Source of the DNA: a virus
IMG/VR virus record: IMGVR_UViG_3300037153_000426
Location: 1-40,222 of that record
Reading direction: 5' to 3' (one strand)
Length of the DNA stretch: 40,222 nt
Both the position numbers and the translations under genes were made by a program. The notes beneath the pieces were generated by a model that was given only the letters and a program-made list of their open reading frames with translations, was not told the DNA's origin and searched no databases. This document shows positions 14,878 to 20,928 of the stretch, in pieces (the stretch's first letter is position 1; every line of letters starts with the position of its first letter).

Positions 14878-14888
14878 CACGGTTTATT
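14878..14888 (-). promoter_or_regulatory. Shared 11-bp upstream element, copy 1
   Basis: The minus-strand sequence AATAAACCGTG occurs here, ahead of the RHH-like gene, and again at 15353-15343 ahead of the first early gene. The AT-rich half resembles a -10 region; the exact repetition ahead of two genes suggests a promoter or operator element. No clear -35 could be fixed. Confidence 0.4.
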
Positions 14889-14892
14889 TGAA

Positions 14893-15288
14893 TCAATCGC
14901 CGGGGCCGGCAACATCCTGCGGAGGCCCCCAGAGCGCGAGGTACTTAGCGAACGTGGCGTACGTCAGCTTCATTCCCACCGCCAGGTGGGTGCGCACATA
15001 GGGTCGCTTGAGGCCCCGTGCAGCTATTCGGTACCGCCGCCAGAAGCGTTCTTTACTCCAGTTCGTCGAGCCTTGTTTACGCCCGCGACGCTTCTTGGGG
15101 ATCTCCTCGCCGTCGAGCTGAGCAACGGTCTTGAGGAGCGCGTCCTTCAGCTCCTCACGGTGTTCCTGCAAGAACCGATCGATCGCGCCCGTCGTTCCGA
15201 AAAGCGCGGATACGTTCGATTCGCTCATCGTCGACCGCACTGGGACGTTGATCATGCCCGTATTGAGAGGAGAGCCGCCGATACCCAT
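14893..15288 (-). CDS. Basic protein, first gene of the early operon
   Basis: 131 aa from ATG 15288, chosen because GGGGGA lies about eight bases upstream; ATGs at 15255 and 15228 are alternatives, with the folded part probably starting at MSESNVSALFG. Residues show a helix (AIDRFLQEHREELKDALLK), then a strongly basic segment (IPKKRRGRKQGSTNWSKER) and RRYRIAARGLKRPYVRTHL, like a DNA-binding region. It ends 52 bases before the RHH-like gene. Possibly a regulator; no family assigned. Confidence 0.7.
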   Translation of the reverse strand: MGIGGSPLNTGMINVPVRSTMSESNVSALFGTTGAIDRFLQEHREELKDALLKTVAQLDGEEIPKKRRGRKQGSTNWSKERFWRRYRIAARGLKRPYVRTHLAVGMKLTYATFAKYLALWGPPQDVAGPGD

Positions 15289-15342
15289 GTATTCAGTCCC
15301 CCGTGGAGAACCCATCTTGCGCTGCCGGCGTCCAAGCTGAAT

Positions 15343-15353
15343 CACGGTTTATT
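15343..15353 (-). promoter_or_regulatory. Shared 11-bp upstream element, copy 2
   Basis: Second copy of minus-strand AATAAACCGTG, 55 bases upstream of ATG 15288. Just upstream (minus sense) lie AT-rich stretches including TTGAAT and TAAATA, making this the probable early promoter region, though spacing is not canonical. The remaining gap to 15495 holds an ACACGTGT palindrome (15421-15428) and otherwise no gene that I can support. Confidence 0.4.
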
Positions 15354-15495
15354 CCAATATTTACGCGACCAGATTCAAATTGTGATGCGTAGCAGCGCAA
15401 TCTTTACCGCCAGATGATGCACACGTGTCACACTCAAGAACTGCTCAGACAATCCGAACAATGCCGTACACGCACACATTTTTTCTCAAGCGTGA

Positions 15496-15534
15496 TCTGT
15501 GTGCACTTAGAGCACCTGTTCTAGTGCACACAGA
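15496..15534. promoter_or_regulatory. Composite operator: 12-bp inverted repeat around a second palindrome
   Basis: Arms TCTGTGTGCACT (15496-15507) and AGTGCACACAGA (15523-15534) are perfect inverted repeats. Between them a 16-bp near-palindrome TAGAGCACCTGTTCTA (15508-15523) is centred one half-base away. It sits directly upstream of the -10 of the plus-strand HTH gene, overlapping its -35, and between divergent early and regulator transcription. This is the layout of a phage repressor operator. Confidence 0.75.
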
Positions 15535-15537
15535 GAA

Positions 15538-15543
15538 TAAAAT
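15538..15543 (+). promoter_or_regulatory. Candidate -10 of the HTH gene
   Basis: TAAAAT lies 33 bases before ATG 15577. The -35 position falls inside the composite operator and is a poor match, which fits repression or activation by a bound regulator. There is no clear Shine-Dalgarno before the ATG. Confidence 0.45.
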
Positions 15544-15576
15544 GGCACCGCTGCATGACACCAATGCACCACCGGC

Positions 15577-15981
15577 ATGGCACGACCAGGCGCGCCTAGC
15601 GCGCTTGCTGACTGGCTGCGCGACGAGCTGGCGGCGCCTGGGTGGACCAACAGACGCCTCGCTGAGGAATGCGGCGTCGACCAGTCAATGGTCAGCCGCT
15701 GGAAGAATGGCAAGGTCGTGCCGTTGGCTCGCAACTGCGACTGCATCGCTCAGGCCTTCGGCGTCGAGCGAGAGTTTGTTCTCCAGCTGGCCGGCCATTT
15801 CGTCGCGGCGGACGTCGAGCCTACTGACGACGATTGGACCGCGAAGAAACACGAGTGGACACGTCGCTTCGAACGACGCATTCACAGCCTCAACCGACCG
15901 GAGCATGACGACTGTGTTGAGCGGACCGTAACGGCCTGGCTCGACGGTTTCACGCTCCTGGTTGATCGACTCGGTACCTAA
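15577..15981 (+). CDS. XRE-type HTH protein, candidate lysogeny repressor
   Basis: 134 aa. Residues 5-60 form a Cro/CI-type HTH (ALADWLRDELAAPG, RRLAEECGVDQSMVSRWKNGKVVP, then CDCIAQAFGVEREFVLQLAG). The C-terminal half is acidic and Trp-rich (DDDWTAKKHEWTRRFERR), with no LexA-like Ser/Lys protease motifs. It is transcribed divergently from the early operon across an elaborate operator, which makes it the leading repressor candidate; an alternative is a Cro-like or immunity factor. Confidence 0.8.
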   Translation: MARPGAPSALADWLRDELAAPGWTNRRLAEECGVDQSMVSRWKNGKVVPLARNCDCIAQAFGVEREFVLQLAGHFVAADVEPTDDDWTAKKHEWTRRFERRIHSLNRPEHDDCVERTVTAWLDGFTLLVDRLGT

Positions 15982-16037
15982 ATCAAATCGTCAATTAGCG
16001 TGCATCCAGCGCACGCCCTAGGCCGCACACTGATGCT

Positions 16038-16247
16038 GTGGCGGATCCAGCTCGCCAGCCGAGACCGAAGCGCCGCCGTGACGACGGCTATCGTCTGCGC
16101 GTCGAAAGCATCACCTATCTGGGTGATGACGCCGCGGCCGCCCGAGCGATCGAAAACTTCCTGCGGCTAAGCCGGTCGCGCGACCGGCAGGGACCGGTGG
16201 AGCTCGAGGCTGACCGTCGGAACGGTGACCGCGGCCCCCAGCCCTGA
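16038..16247 (+). CDS. Small basic protein overlapping the integrase 3' end
   Basis: 69 aa from GTG 16038. It is Arg-rich (RQPRPKRRRDDGYRLRVESI, then AARAIENFLRLSRSRDR). It runs convergently into the integrase gene for 81 bases, so its last third is antisense to the integrase C terminus. The first ~50 residues look more protein-like than that tail. Low support; it could be a small regulator or not a gene. The preceding 56-base gap contains GCGTGC/GCACGC arms (15998-16003, 16011-16016). Confidence 0.4.
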   Translation: MADPARQPRPKRRRDDGYRLRVESITYLGDDAAAARAIENFLRLSRSRDRQGPVELEADRRNGDRGPQP

Positions 16248-17945
16248 CTCGTCACGCCAAATATGCCGATAGTGCTGTTGGTTGTTTTCGCGTGACACGG
16301 GCGCCGAGAACACAAACACCATGCGCACCGCGCCGTCTGCTGACAGGTACATCTCGCGCAGCGTGTCCTGGACCATGGCGCGCAGCGCGACGCGATCCTC
16401 GGCCTCGCGCGCCGCAGGCCAGCGCTCACGGAGGTCATGCAGCCGGCCAACCGACTCCACCAGGCGCGTCTCGATGACGCCCGCGAGCGCATCTTCGGCC
16501 TCGAGCATCTCCAGTTCGTGGCGCACCGCGCCGGCTTCTTCGCCCGCCGCTTTGGTCTCGCGGAAAAACTCCTCTTCGGAGATCTGGTTGCGGCGGACGT
16601 AGGTCAGCAACTTCGCCCTGGCCTGTTCGTAGTCGGCAAGGCGGGCGCGGAGGGCTTTGGTGCGGTCGTCATTGGCGACACTCGTCCCGTGACGCTCGCG
16701 GGCTTGCTCGCGCAGGACCTCGAGAGCCGAGTCCGGGTGAGCGACGAAGTCGTCGATGGCGTCCAGAACGAAGGCCTCAAGCGCATAGCCGTCGTGGTTG
16801 CGCCTGGCCTGGCAGGGGTCGAGGCCGCGGCGACCGCGCGGCGCTTTGGCCGAGGCGCACACGTAATAGAGGCGCGCCTTCGGATCCCAGCGCTGATTGG
16901 CGACACGATAGTTGCCCAGCATCCGGTGCCCACACTCCGCGCACAGCAGCTTGCCCGACAGGAGGTAGACGTATCCGTCGTTCTGGCCGGCGTTGAACTT
17001 GCTGATGCGACCGCTGACCATTGCGTTCGCCTTATCCCACAGCTCACGGCTGACCAACGCAGGCACCTCCTGGCGCAGGACCGCGCCAGAGTAATTCAGC
17101 TCACGCTCGCCGTAGTAGGTGGGTGAGTGAATCAGCTTCTGCATGCGTGCAGCGTTCCATTGTTCGACGGTCCGCTCGCGCTCGGCACCGTCGCGACGGA
17201 TGTAACGCTGCGTCGACGGCACACCGTTCGCCCTCAGCCAGACGGTCAGCGCCGCGGCACTTTCACCGGCCGCGGCGCGCTTGAAGATCTGGCGCACCAT
17301 GTCGGCTTCGGTACAGCCGAGCTCCTCCACGCGCCGCTCCGACGGCACCAGACGGTTGTCGTCGCCGAGGTCGTAGCCGATCGGCACCGGGCCATTGATG
17401 AACTTGCCCTCGCGGGCGCTGCGGTCGCGGCCGAGCGTGAAGCGCTCGATGATTGTCTCGCGCTCGAGCTCGGCGATGGAGCCGAGCAGTTGGAAGACGA
17501 ACTGGCCGATGGGCGTGCGAGTGTCGAAGGGCTCGGTCGCGCTCAGGATCGCGACGTTGTACCGCTCGAACTCCTCGTGGATGTCGAGGAGCACGCCGAG
17601 ACGGCGGCCGAGGCGATCCAGCCGATAGGAGATGACGACGTCGACACCGCGGGCGCGGACCAGGTCGAGCAGGCGTTTTCCCTCAGGGCGGTCCTCGATC
17701 GCGAGAGCGCCGCTGTAGCCGTCATCGACGAACTGACCGACGAACTGCATGGGCTCGAGCGAATCCGGGTCGAAGTTCGCCTGGTACTTCTTTTGGAGAA
17801 AGTCGATCTGGTTGCGGGCCGTCGCACGCTCGGTCTGCTCTTCGCTGGAGACGCGAACGTAGAACGCGACACGTGTGAGAACACCCATCGCGATGAGTTC
17901 GCGAGGTGTGGCGCGGCGGGTGCGCCGGCTCGCGGCGGTAGTCAC
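16167..17945 (-). CDS. int: Large serine recombinase (integrase)
   Basis: 592 aa. The N-terminal resolvase domain has VAFYVRVSSEEQ with catalytic Ser33 (or Ser34), FVDDGYSGALAIEDRPEGK, VDVVISYRLDRLGRR and QLLGSIAELERE. A recombinase domain follows (NGPVPIGYDL ... IHSPTYYGERELNY). A zinc ribbon shows CAECGHRMLGNY paired with a later YYVCASAK ... DPCQARR, and a coiled coil runs through residues 420-500. It would insert the phage at a specific attB. GTG 17945 overlaps the stop of the XRE gene (GTGA), so the two are translated together. ATG 17888 is an alternative start. Confidence 0.95.
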   Translation of the reverse strand: MTTAASRRTRRATPRELIAMGVLTRVAFYVRVSSEEQTERATARNQIDFLQKKYQANFDPDSLEPMQFVGQFVDDGYSGALAIEDRPEGKRLLDLVRARGVDVVISYRLDRLGRRLGVLLDIHEEFERYNVAILSATEPFDTRTPIGQFVFQLLGSIAELERETIIERFTLGRDRSAREGKFINGPVPIGYDLGDDNRLVPSERRVEELGCTEADMVRQIFKRAAAGESAAALTVWLRANGVPSTQRYIRRDGAERERTVEQWNAARMQKLIHSPTYYGERELNYSGAVLRQEVPALVSRELWDKANAMVSGRISKFNAGQNDGYVYLLSGKLLCAECGHRMLGNYRVANQRWDPKARLYYVCASAKAPRGRRGLDPCQARRNHDGYALEAFVLDAIDDFVAHPDSALEVLREQARERHGTSVANDDRTKALRARLADYEQARAKLLTYVRRNQISEEEFFRETKAAGEEAGAVRHELEMLEAEDALAGVIETRLVESVGRLHDLRERWPAAREAEDRVALRAMVQDTLREMYLSADGAVRMVFVFSAPVSRENNQQHYRHIWRDESGLGAAVTVPTVSLELHRSLPVARPA

Positions 17946-18145
17946 GCATCCACCATGATCAAGTCCGCAGGCTTGATTTTCAGAGCTCTTGCGAGCTTGC
18001 GAATGGTTGCTGGCCGAGGTTCCTGCTGGCCTGTTTCGATCTTGTGAACGCTCAACTCGGAGATGCCAGCCAGAGAGGCGAGCTCGGCCTGGGTTAGGAC
18101 GCTCTGCTCACGCAGTTGCTGAAGACGCGCCCGGTCAAAGGGCAT
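17942..18145 (-). CDS. Small XRE regulator coupled to the integrase
   Basis: 67 aa from ATG 18145 (MPFDRARLQQLREQ), chosen because a TATACT -10 lies exactly six bases upstream, giving a leaderless transcript; ATGs at 18178 and 18214 are in frame but lie within or upstream of the operator. Residues 10-60 are a textbook Cro/CI HTH (LTQAELASLAGISELSVHKIETG, RKLARALKIKPADL). It overlaps the integrase start (GTGA). It probably controls integrase and the divergent operon through the GGTTC/GAACC sites just upstream. Confidence 0.85.
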   Translation of the reverse strand: MPFDRARLQQLREQSVLTQAELASLAGISELSVHKIETGQQEPRPATIRKLARALKIKPADLIMVDA

Positions 18146-18151
18146 AGAGCG

Positions 18152-18157
18152 AGTATA
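18152..18157 (-). promoter_or_regulatory. Candidate -10 (TATACT) of the XRE-integrase operon
   Basis: TATACT on the minus strand is followed by CGCTCT and then ATG 18145, so transcription should start at or beside the A of the ATG. The -35 position has no TTGACA-like sequence and instead is covered by the operator at 18162-18183. That fits a promoter needing activation, or one that is autoregulated. Confidence 0.6.
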
Positions 18158-18161
18158 GATA

Positions 18162-18183
18162 GGTTCTAGCTGAACCATGGTTC
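18162..18183. promoter_or_regulatory. Triple half-site operator GGTTC / GAACC / GGTTC
   Basis: GGTTC (18162-18166), GAACC (18172-18176) and GGTTC (18179-18183) make two overlapping palindromes: GGTTC-N5-GAACC and the perfect 12-mer GAACCATGGTTC (18172-18183). The two alternatives cannot easily be filled together. The site covers the -35 region of the XRE-integrase promoter and lies 16 bases from the divergent -35, so it is the likely binding site of the XRE protein. Confidence 0.7.
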
Positions 18184-18198
18184 CCCGATGATAAATGC

Positions 18199-18228
18199 TT
18201 GTGTCGTTAGCCATGTTCTGACTATACT
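18199..18228 (+). promoter_or_regulatory. Promoter of the divergent plus-strand operon
   Basis: -35 TTGTGT (18199-18204), 18-bp spacer, -10 TATACT (18223-18228), then ACAGCC and ATG 18235. The six-base distance from -10 to ATG is the same as in the opposite promoter, so the first gene is also predicted to be leaderless. Confidence 0.65.
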
Positions 18229-18234
18229 ACAGCC

Positions 18235-18621
18235 ATGGTTATGATCTCAGAAACAGACCCGCGCGGCGCCAAGGCGGTCGCGATCGCCACCGATGCCGGC
18301 CAGTGGCTCAAGTGCCGCACCCGCGACGGCCGCAAGGCCTACGGCATCCGCTCGAGCCGCAACAGCGACGAGGTCTACTTCGTCACCCGCACCAGCTGCA
18401 CCTGCTACGACGGTCAGCGCCGCACCTGCAAGCACCAAATCGCGGTCCAGCTCCACTGCGACCTGGTCGCCGAGCAGCGCCAGGCCGCGGCCGCGGCGAA
18501 GTACGACGACATCTTCTCGCGCTTCGACGACGCCCCGAAGGCTGGATCAAACCTGAGCCGTATCCTCGGCCGGCCCCAGCGCGGCGTGATTGCTGCCAGC
18601 CAGATCGAGCGCGAGGACTGA
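18235..18621 (+). CDS. SWIM zinc-finger protein
   Basis: 128 aa. Residues 55-67 show CTCYDGQRRTCKH, a CxC-x7-CxH SWIM motif, preceded by a beta-rich region (AVAIATDAGQWLKCRTRDG, YFVTRT). SWIM domains bind DNA or protein. The C-terminal third is polar. It is the first gene of the leaderless plus operon divergent from XRE-integrase, and its stop overlaps the next ATG (TGATG). Likely a lysogeny or early DNA-metabolism factor; the target is unknown. Confidence 0.8.
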   Translation: MVMISETDPRGAKAVAIATDAGQWLKCRTRDGRKAYGIRSSRNSDEVYFVTRTSCTCYDGQRRTCKHQIAVQLHCDLVAEQRQAAAAAKYDDIFSRFDDAPKAGSNLSRILGRPQRGVIAASQIERED

Positions 18622-19022
18622 TGACGATCGTCAACGCCGCGCACGTCACGGTCGAGGGGACGATCGAGGCGCAGAACAAGACTGGCGTCAAGATCAACGG
18701 CGACTGGCTGAACCTGAGCAAGTACCGCCCGCTCGAGCTGCCCGCCTCCGGAGCCCGCGTTCGCGCCGAGGTCGACGCCCGCGGCTATCTGTGCTCGCTC
18801 GAAGTCCTCGACTCAGCGGTTCCGACAGTTCTGAGTCGCGAAACTCCCACAGTTTTGAGTCGCGCCGAGCGCAACGAGACTATCACCAGGCTGGCAGTTT
18901 TGAAGGCGGCCGCCAACTTCCTGGGGCTGATGAGCCAGTGCCGCGAAGAGGTGCGCTCGGAGCACGTCCTGGTGCTTGCCGACAAGTGGCTGACCTGGGT
19001 CAATCAGCCTGAGACACACTGA
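18621..19022 (+). CDS. OB-fold-like protein
   Basis: 133 aa from ATG 18621. Residues 5-62 read like an OB barrel (AHVTVEGTIEAQNKTGVKING, DWLNLSKYRPLE, ARVRAEVDARGYLCSLEVLD), which would suit single-strand DNA binding. A short repeat follows (PTVLSRE, PTVLSRA), encoded by an imperfect 24-bp tandem duplication near 18817-18863, and then a helical C-terminal region. A role beside the SWIM protein in DNA handling is plausible. Fold assignment is by pattern only. Confidence 0.7.
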   Translation: MTIVNAAHVTVEGTIEAQNKTGVKINGDWLNLSKYRPLELPASGARVRAEVDARGYLCSLEVLDSAVPTVLSRETPTVLSRAERNETITRLAVLKAAANFLGLMSQCREEVRSEHVLVLADKWLTWVNQPETH

Positions 19023-19038
19023 GACGCTGAGAGCCCCC

Positions 19039-19293
19039 GTGTCCGAAGACAGCGGCGCCTGGTTCAAGTGGCGCCATTTCCACCCACGCGAAGCTGAGGA
19101 TCCAGCCCGCGCCTTCGCCGCGGGCATCCTCGTCGGGCGGCAGCAGATGCTCAGCGACTCGTCCCAGTGGATTCAGCTCGAGCCGTTGCTCGCGTCACTG
19201 CTCGAGGAGCTCGTCACCCTGCGCGAGGAGCGCGCCATCGAGCACCAGGTCGTCGCTTCCGACACGCGCGACCAGGAGCCGTGCGCATTTTGA
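19039..19293 (+). CDS. Small acidic protein, last gene of the plus operon
   Basis: 84 aa from GTG 19039, 17 bases after the previous stop. It has an aromatic N terminus (SGAWFKWRHFHPREAEDP) and a helical remainder (LEPLLASLLEELVTLREERAIE). No family recognised. A strong terminator 100 bp downstream ends the operon. Confidence 0.65.
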   Translation: MSEDSGAWFKWRHFHPREAEDPARAFAAGILVGRQQMLSDSSQWIQLEPLLASLLEELVTLREERAIEHQVVASDTRDQEPCAF

Positions 19294-19330
19294 AACGGGC
19301 GTTCCATCGCGGGCACTGTCCTGCCACCTC

Positions 19331-19360
19331 TTGAGGCGATGAAGGCGCCAGTGCTAGGCT
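19331..19360 (+). promoter_or_regulatory. Possible extended -10 promoter
   Basis: TTGAGG (19331-19336), 18-bp spacer, TGC-TAGGCT with -10 at 19355-19360. The predicted start falls in the left arm of the 38-bp dyad and would make a transcript of only about 70 bases before the terminator. No ORF follows. It may direct a small RNA, or be coincidental. Confidence 0.35.
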
Positions 19361-19394
19361 GACGGACGACCCGTTCAAATCCGGTCCGTCAGCC
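19357..19394. other. 38-bp dyad, candidate attP (alternatively an RNA hairpin)
   Basis: Perfect 11-bp arms GGCTGACGGAC (19357-19367) and GTCCGTCAGCC (19384-19394) flank 16 bases containing GTTCAAATCC, a tRNA T-loop-like motif. The site lies in the gap between the end of the late operon and the lysogeny module, where attP is usual. Its size and symmetry fit a serine-integrase site, but I cannot identify the crossover. The tRNA-like centre could also be the remnant of a tRNA 3' end. Confidence 0.45.
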
Positions 19395-19434
19395 CCCGTG
19401 AGCGTTCGGTTAGCACTGTCGCTGCGGGGGTTTT
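19393..19434 (+). terminator. Rho-independent terminator of the plus operon
   Basis: CCCCCG (19393-19398) pairs with CGGGGG (19425-19430), extended by AGCG (19401-19404) with CGCT (19420-19423), and is followed by TTTT. It works on the plus strand only. It overlaps the 38-bp dyad by two bases. Confidence 0.85.
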
Positions 19435-19446
19435 GCGTTACCGCTC

Positions 19447-19547
19447 ACCCACAAGATGTTGTGGGTCACACGCAAGCCGGGAGGCTATGTTGGGGGCGTC
19501 GGCTCCGGCAAGGTGTCCGGTCATTTGTGACGTCCTGTTTTTGGACG
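19447..19547. other. Non-coding gap with two hairpins at the end of the late operon
   Basis: ACCCACAA (19447-19454) and TTGTGGGT (19459-19466) form an 8-bp stem with a 4-base loop. CGTCC (19531-19535) and GGACG (19543-19547) form a smaller one with a T-rich loop. They follow the last minus-strand late gene (stop at 19567) but lack a T-run on that strand, so they may be weak or factor-dependent termination/processing signals. No ORF is supported here. Confidence 0.5.
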
Positions 19548-19566
19548 ACAAGTGGCCTAATGGTGG

Positions 19567-19734
19567 TTAGAGCAGCAGTGCGAGCGCCAGGCCGCCGATG
19601 AGCAGGCCGGTCTTGAGCTCCATTTGGCCGGTCGCGAGGAACACGACGTCCAGGACGAGCACGATCAGGCTGATGATTGCACCAAGCCACGAGCGCGCGA
19701 TCGGGTAGGCGGGTAGGCCCGGACGATTCTGCAT
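19567..19734 (-). CDS. Small two-span membrane protein, last late gene
   Basis: 55 aa from ATG 19734, overlapping the previous stop by one base (TGATG). Two hydrophobic helices are visible: AIISLIVLVLDVVFLATG and GLLIGGLALALLL. It is the fourth of four consecutive small membrane genes. Such a cluster at the end of a late operon suggests a holin or holin-like function, but which member forms the hole is unknown. Confidence 0.65.
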   Translation of the reverse strand: MQNRPGLPAYPIARSWLGAIISLIVLVLDVVFLATGQMELKTGLLIGGLALALLL

Positions 19735-19913
19735 CAGCGTGTTTCCCTCCCGAAGATAAAACCTACGGCGCTGCCGACGATGACCAGCGCGCCCTTGATC
19801 GCCGCCTCATCCGTGTTCGGGCTGACCACGATCCACGTCATCGCGACGATCAGCACGATCGCCATGACCGCGGTGACGACCAGCTTCGCCAGCTCCAGGT
19901 GCTGGTCGCTCAT
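19734..19913 (-). CDS. Holin-like two-span membrane protein
   Basis: 59 aa from ATG 19913 (MSDQHLELAKL), in an ATGA overlap with the upstream gene. Helices are VVTAVMAIVLIVAMTWIVV and GALVIVGSAVGFIFG, linked by a polar loop, with a short charged C terminus (RETR). Size and layout fit a class II holin. Confidence 0.7.
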   Translation of the reverse strand: MSDQHLELAKLVVTAVMAIVLIVAMTWIVVSPNTDEAAIKGALVIVGSAVGFIFGRETR

Positions 19914-20143
19914 CGGCGCGTCAGCGCGGTGATCCATGCCGTGGTCACCGACGACAGGATGGCGATCGCCGCCTGCTCTTCAACCGGCTTGTCACTGCCC
20001 AGCAGGATGGCGAAACACCCGCCGCCGATAAATAGGGTCAGCCAGAACCCTGCAACCAGCCGCGCCAGAGTCAGGGTGACCTTGAGTCCTCGCCATTCGA
20101 GGATGACCGCGTGGTCCGGGTCGAGTTGCGGCGGCTGATCCAT
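19910..20143 (-). CDS. Holin-like membrane protein
   Basis: 77 aa, two likely transmembrane helices (LARLVAGFWLTLFIGGGCFAILLG cut to its hydrophobic core, and AAIAILSSVTTAWITAL) after an acidic cytosolic N terminus. ATG 20143 lies inside the end of the upstream ORF. Part of the four-gene membrane cluster; a holin or antiholin pair with its neighbour is possible. Confidence 0.65.
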   Translation of the reverse strand: MDQPPQLDPDHAVILEWRGLKVTLTLARLVAGFWLTLFIGGGCFAILLGSDKPVEEQAAIAILSSVTTAWITALTRR

Positions 20144-20259
20144 CGAGCACGAACCTCAGCCCCTGCTATGCCGCCGATGAACCCTGCGATGGTGGGCAGC
20201 CCGTGATTGCCTAGCCAATCGGCCAGGTAGAGCAGCAGCGTGCTGGTCGGGTAATCCAC
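20071..20259 (-). CDS. Small membrane protein with basic tail
   Basis: 62 aa from ATG 20259. One hydrophobic segment (TIAGFIGGIAGAEV) and a preceding amphipathic stretch (LLLYLADWLGNHG) are followed by a strongly basic polar tail that overlaps the next gene by 73 bases in another frame. It starts 3 bases after the peptidase-like gene ends. Reality is fairly likely, but the overlapped C terminus is less certain. Confidence 0.55.
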   Translation of the reverse strand: MDYPTSTLLLYLADWLGNHGLPTIAGFIGGIAGAEVRARWISRRNSTRTTRSSSNGEDSRSP

Positions 20260-20262
20260 ACA

Positions 20263-20928
20263 TCACGTGTTGTCGAGCCAGACGCACGAGAACGGGCCAA
20301 GGGAGTTGAACTGCTCGCGGGTGAGCGTGGAGTACACCCCGCAGTAGCCTTCGGCGCTGTTGGCCACGGCCAGGTTCGGACCATCCACGCCGCGGACGCC
20401 GACCCAGTGGTACCAGGCGCCGCCCGAGCACATGCCGGCCGTGGTCTGGTAGATCGCGTACGCCTGGTCGAAGTTGAGCCAGCCCTGCTTCGAGGGAATG
20501 CCGTAATCGCGTAGCACGCGCTGGAGCTGCGCGCCCGAGCCGTCCATCAACCCGTAGGTGCTGTTGATGTTGTTGGGCGTGCCAATTTCGTTGACCGCGC
20601 TCTGCTCTGTGGCGCCTGGGTTGACCTGGGTGGCCCGTTCAACCCAGGCCAGGCTGCAGGCCGAGCAGGTCCAGGACGCGGCCTGGCGCGGCATGTAGGT
20701 GTTGGGATCGTAGTTCCGCCACCAGTCGGGGCCGATGAGCTCGCCGACCTCTGAGGTCAGCAGGTAGTCGGCAACCGTCAGCGGCGCGAGTGTAGGGTTG
20801 ATCGCCAGCAAGAACGCCTCGACACTCGGCGGGGCACCGCCCCACTGCCCCTGCAGCATGGACACCAGCGTCTTGACGGTGAGCGCCTGCTGCGCTTGGA
20901 GCTGGGTGATGTCCACCGCTGTGGTCAC
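20263..20928 (-). CDS. Papain/C39-like cysteine peptidase-like protein
   Basis: 221 aa. Residues 85-95 SWTCSACSLAW resemble the Cys loop of C39_2-type peptidases (Cys88), with His174 in AWYHWVGVRG and Asn190 in NLAVANSAEG as the rest of a triad. Residues 5-45 (ITQLQAQQALTVKTLVSML ... SVEAFLLAINP) match the small upstream protein and may be a docking module. It lies between virion-type genes and the membrane cluster, so it may be a tail-associated amidase/peptidase or the endolysin. No signal peptide. Catalysis is inferred. Confidence 0.7.
   Translation of the reverse strand: MTTAVDITQLQAQQALTVKTLVSMLQGQWGGAPPSVEAFLLAINPTLAPLTVADYLLTSEVGELIGPDWWRNYDPNTYMPRQAASWTCSACSLAWVERATQVNPGATEQSAVNEIGTPNNINSTYGLMDGSGAQLQRVLRDYGIPSKQGWLNFDQAYAIYQTTAGMCSGGAWYHWVGVRGVDGPNLAVANSAEGYCGVYSTLTREQFNSLGPFSCVWLDNT

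Noticed and set aside
19357-19434. Complete tRNA gene, or a permuted tRNA
   Set aside because: The T-loop-like motif and flanking arms fit only an acceptor/T-arm fragment with a mismatch. No anticodon arm or D-arm is present, and the following D-loop-like sequence belongs to the terminator hairpin with a different acceptor pairing.
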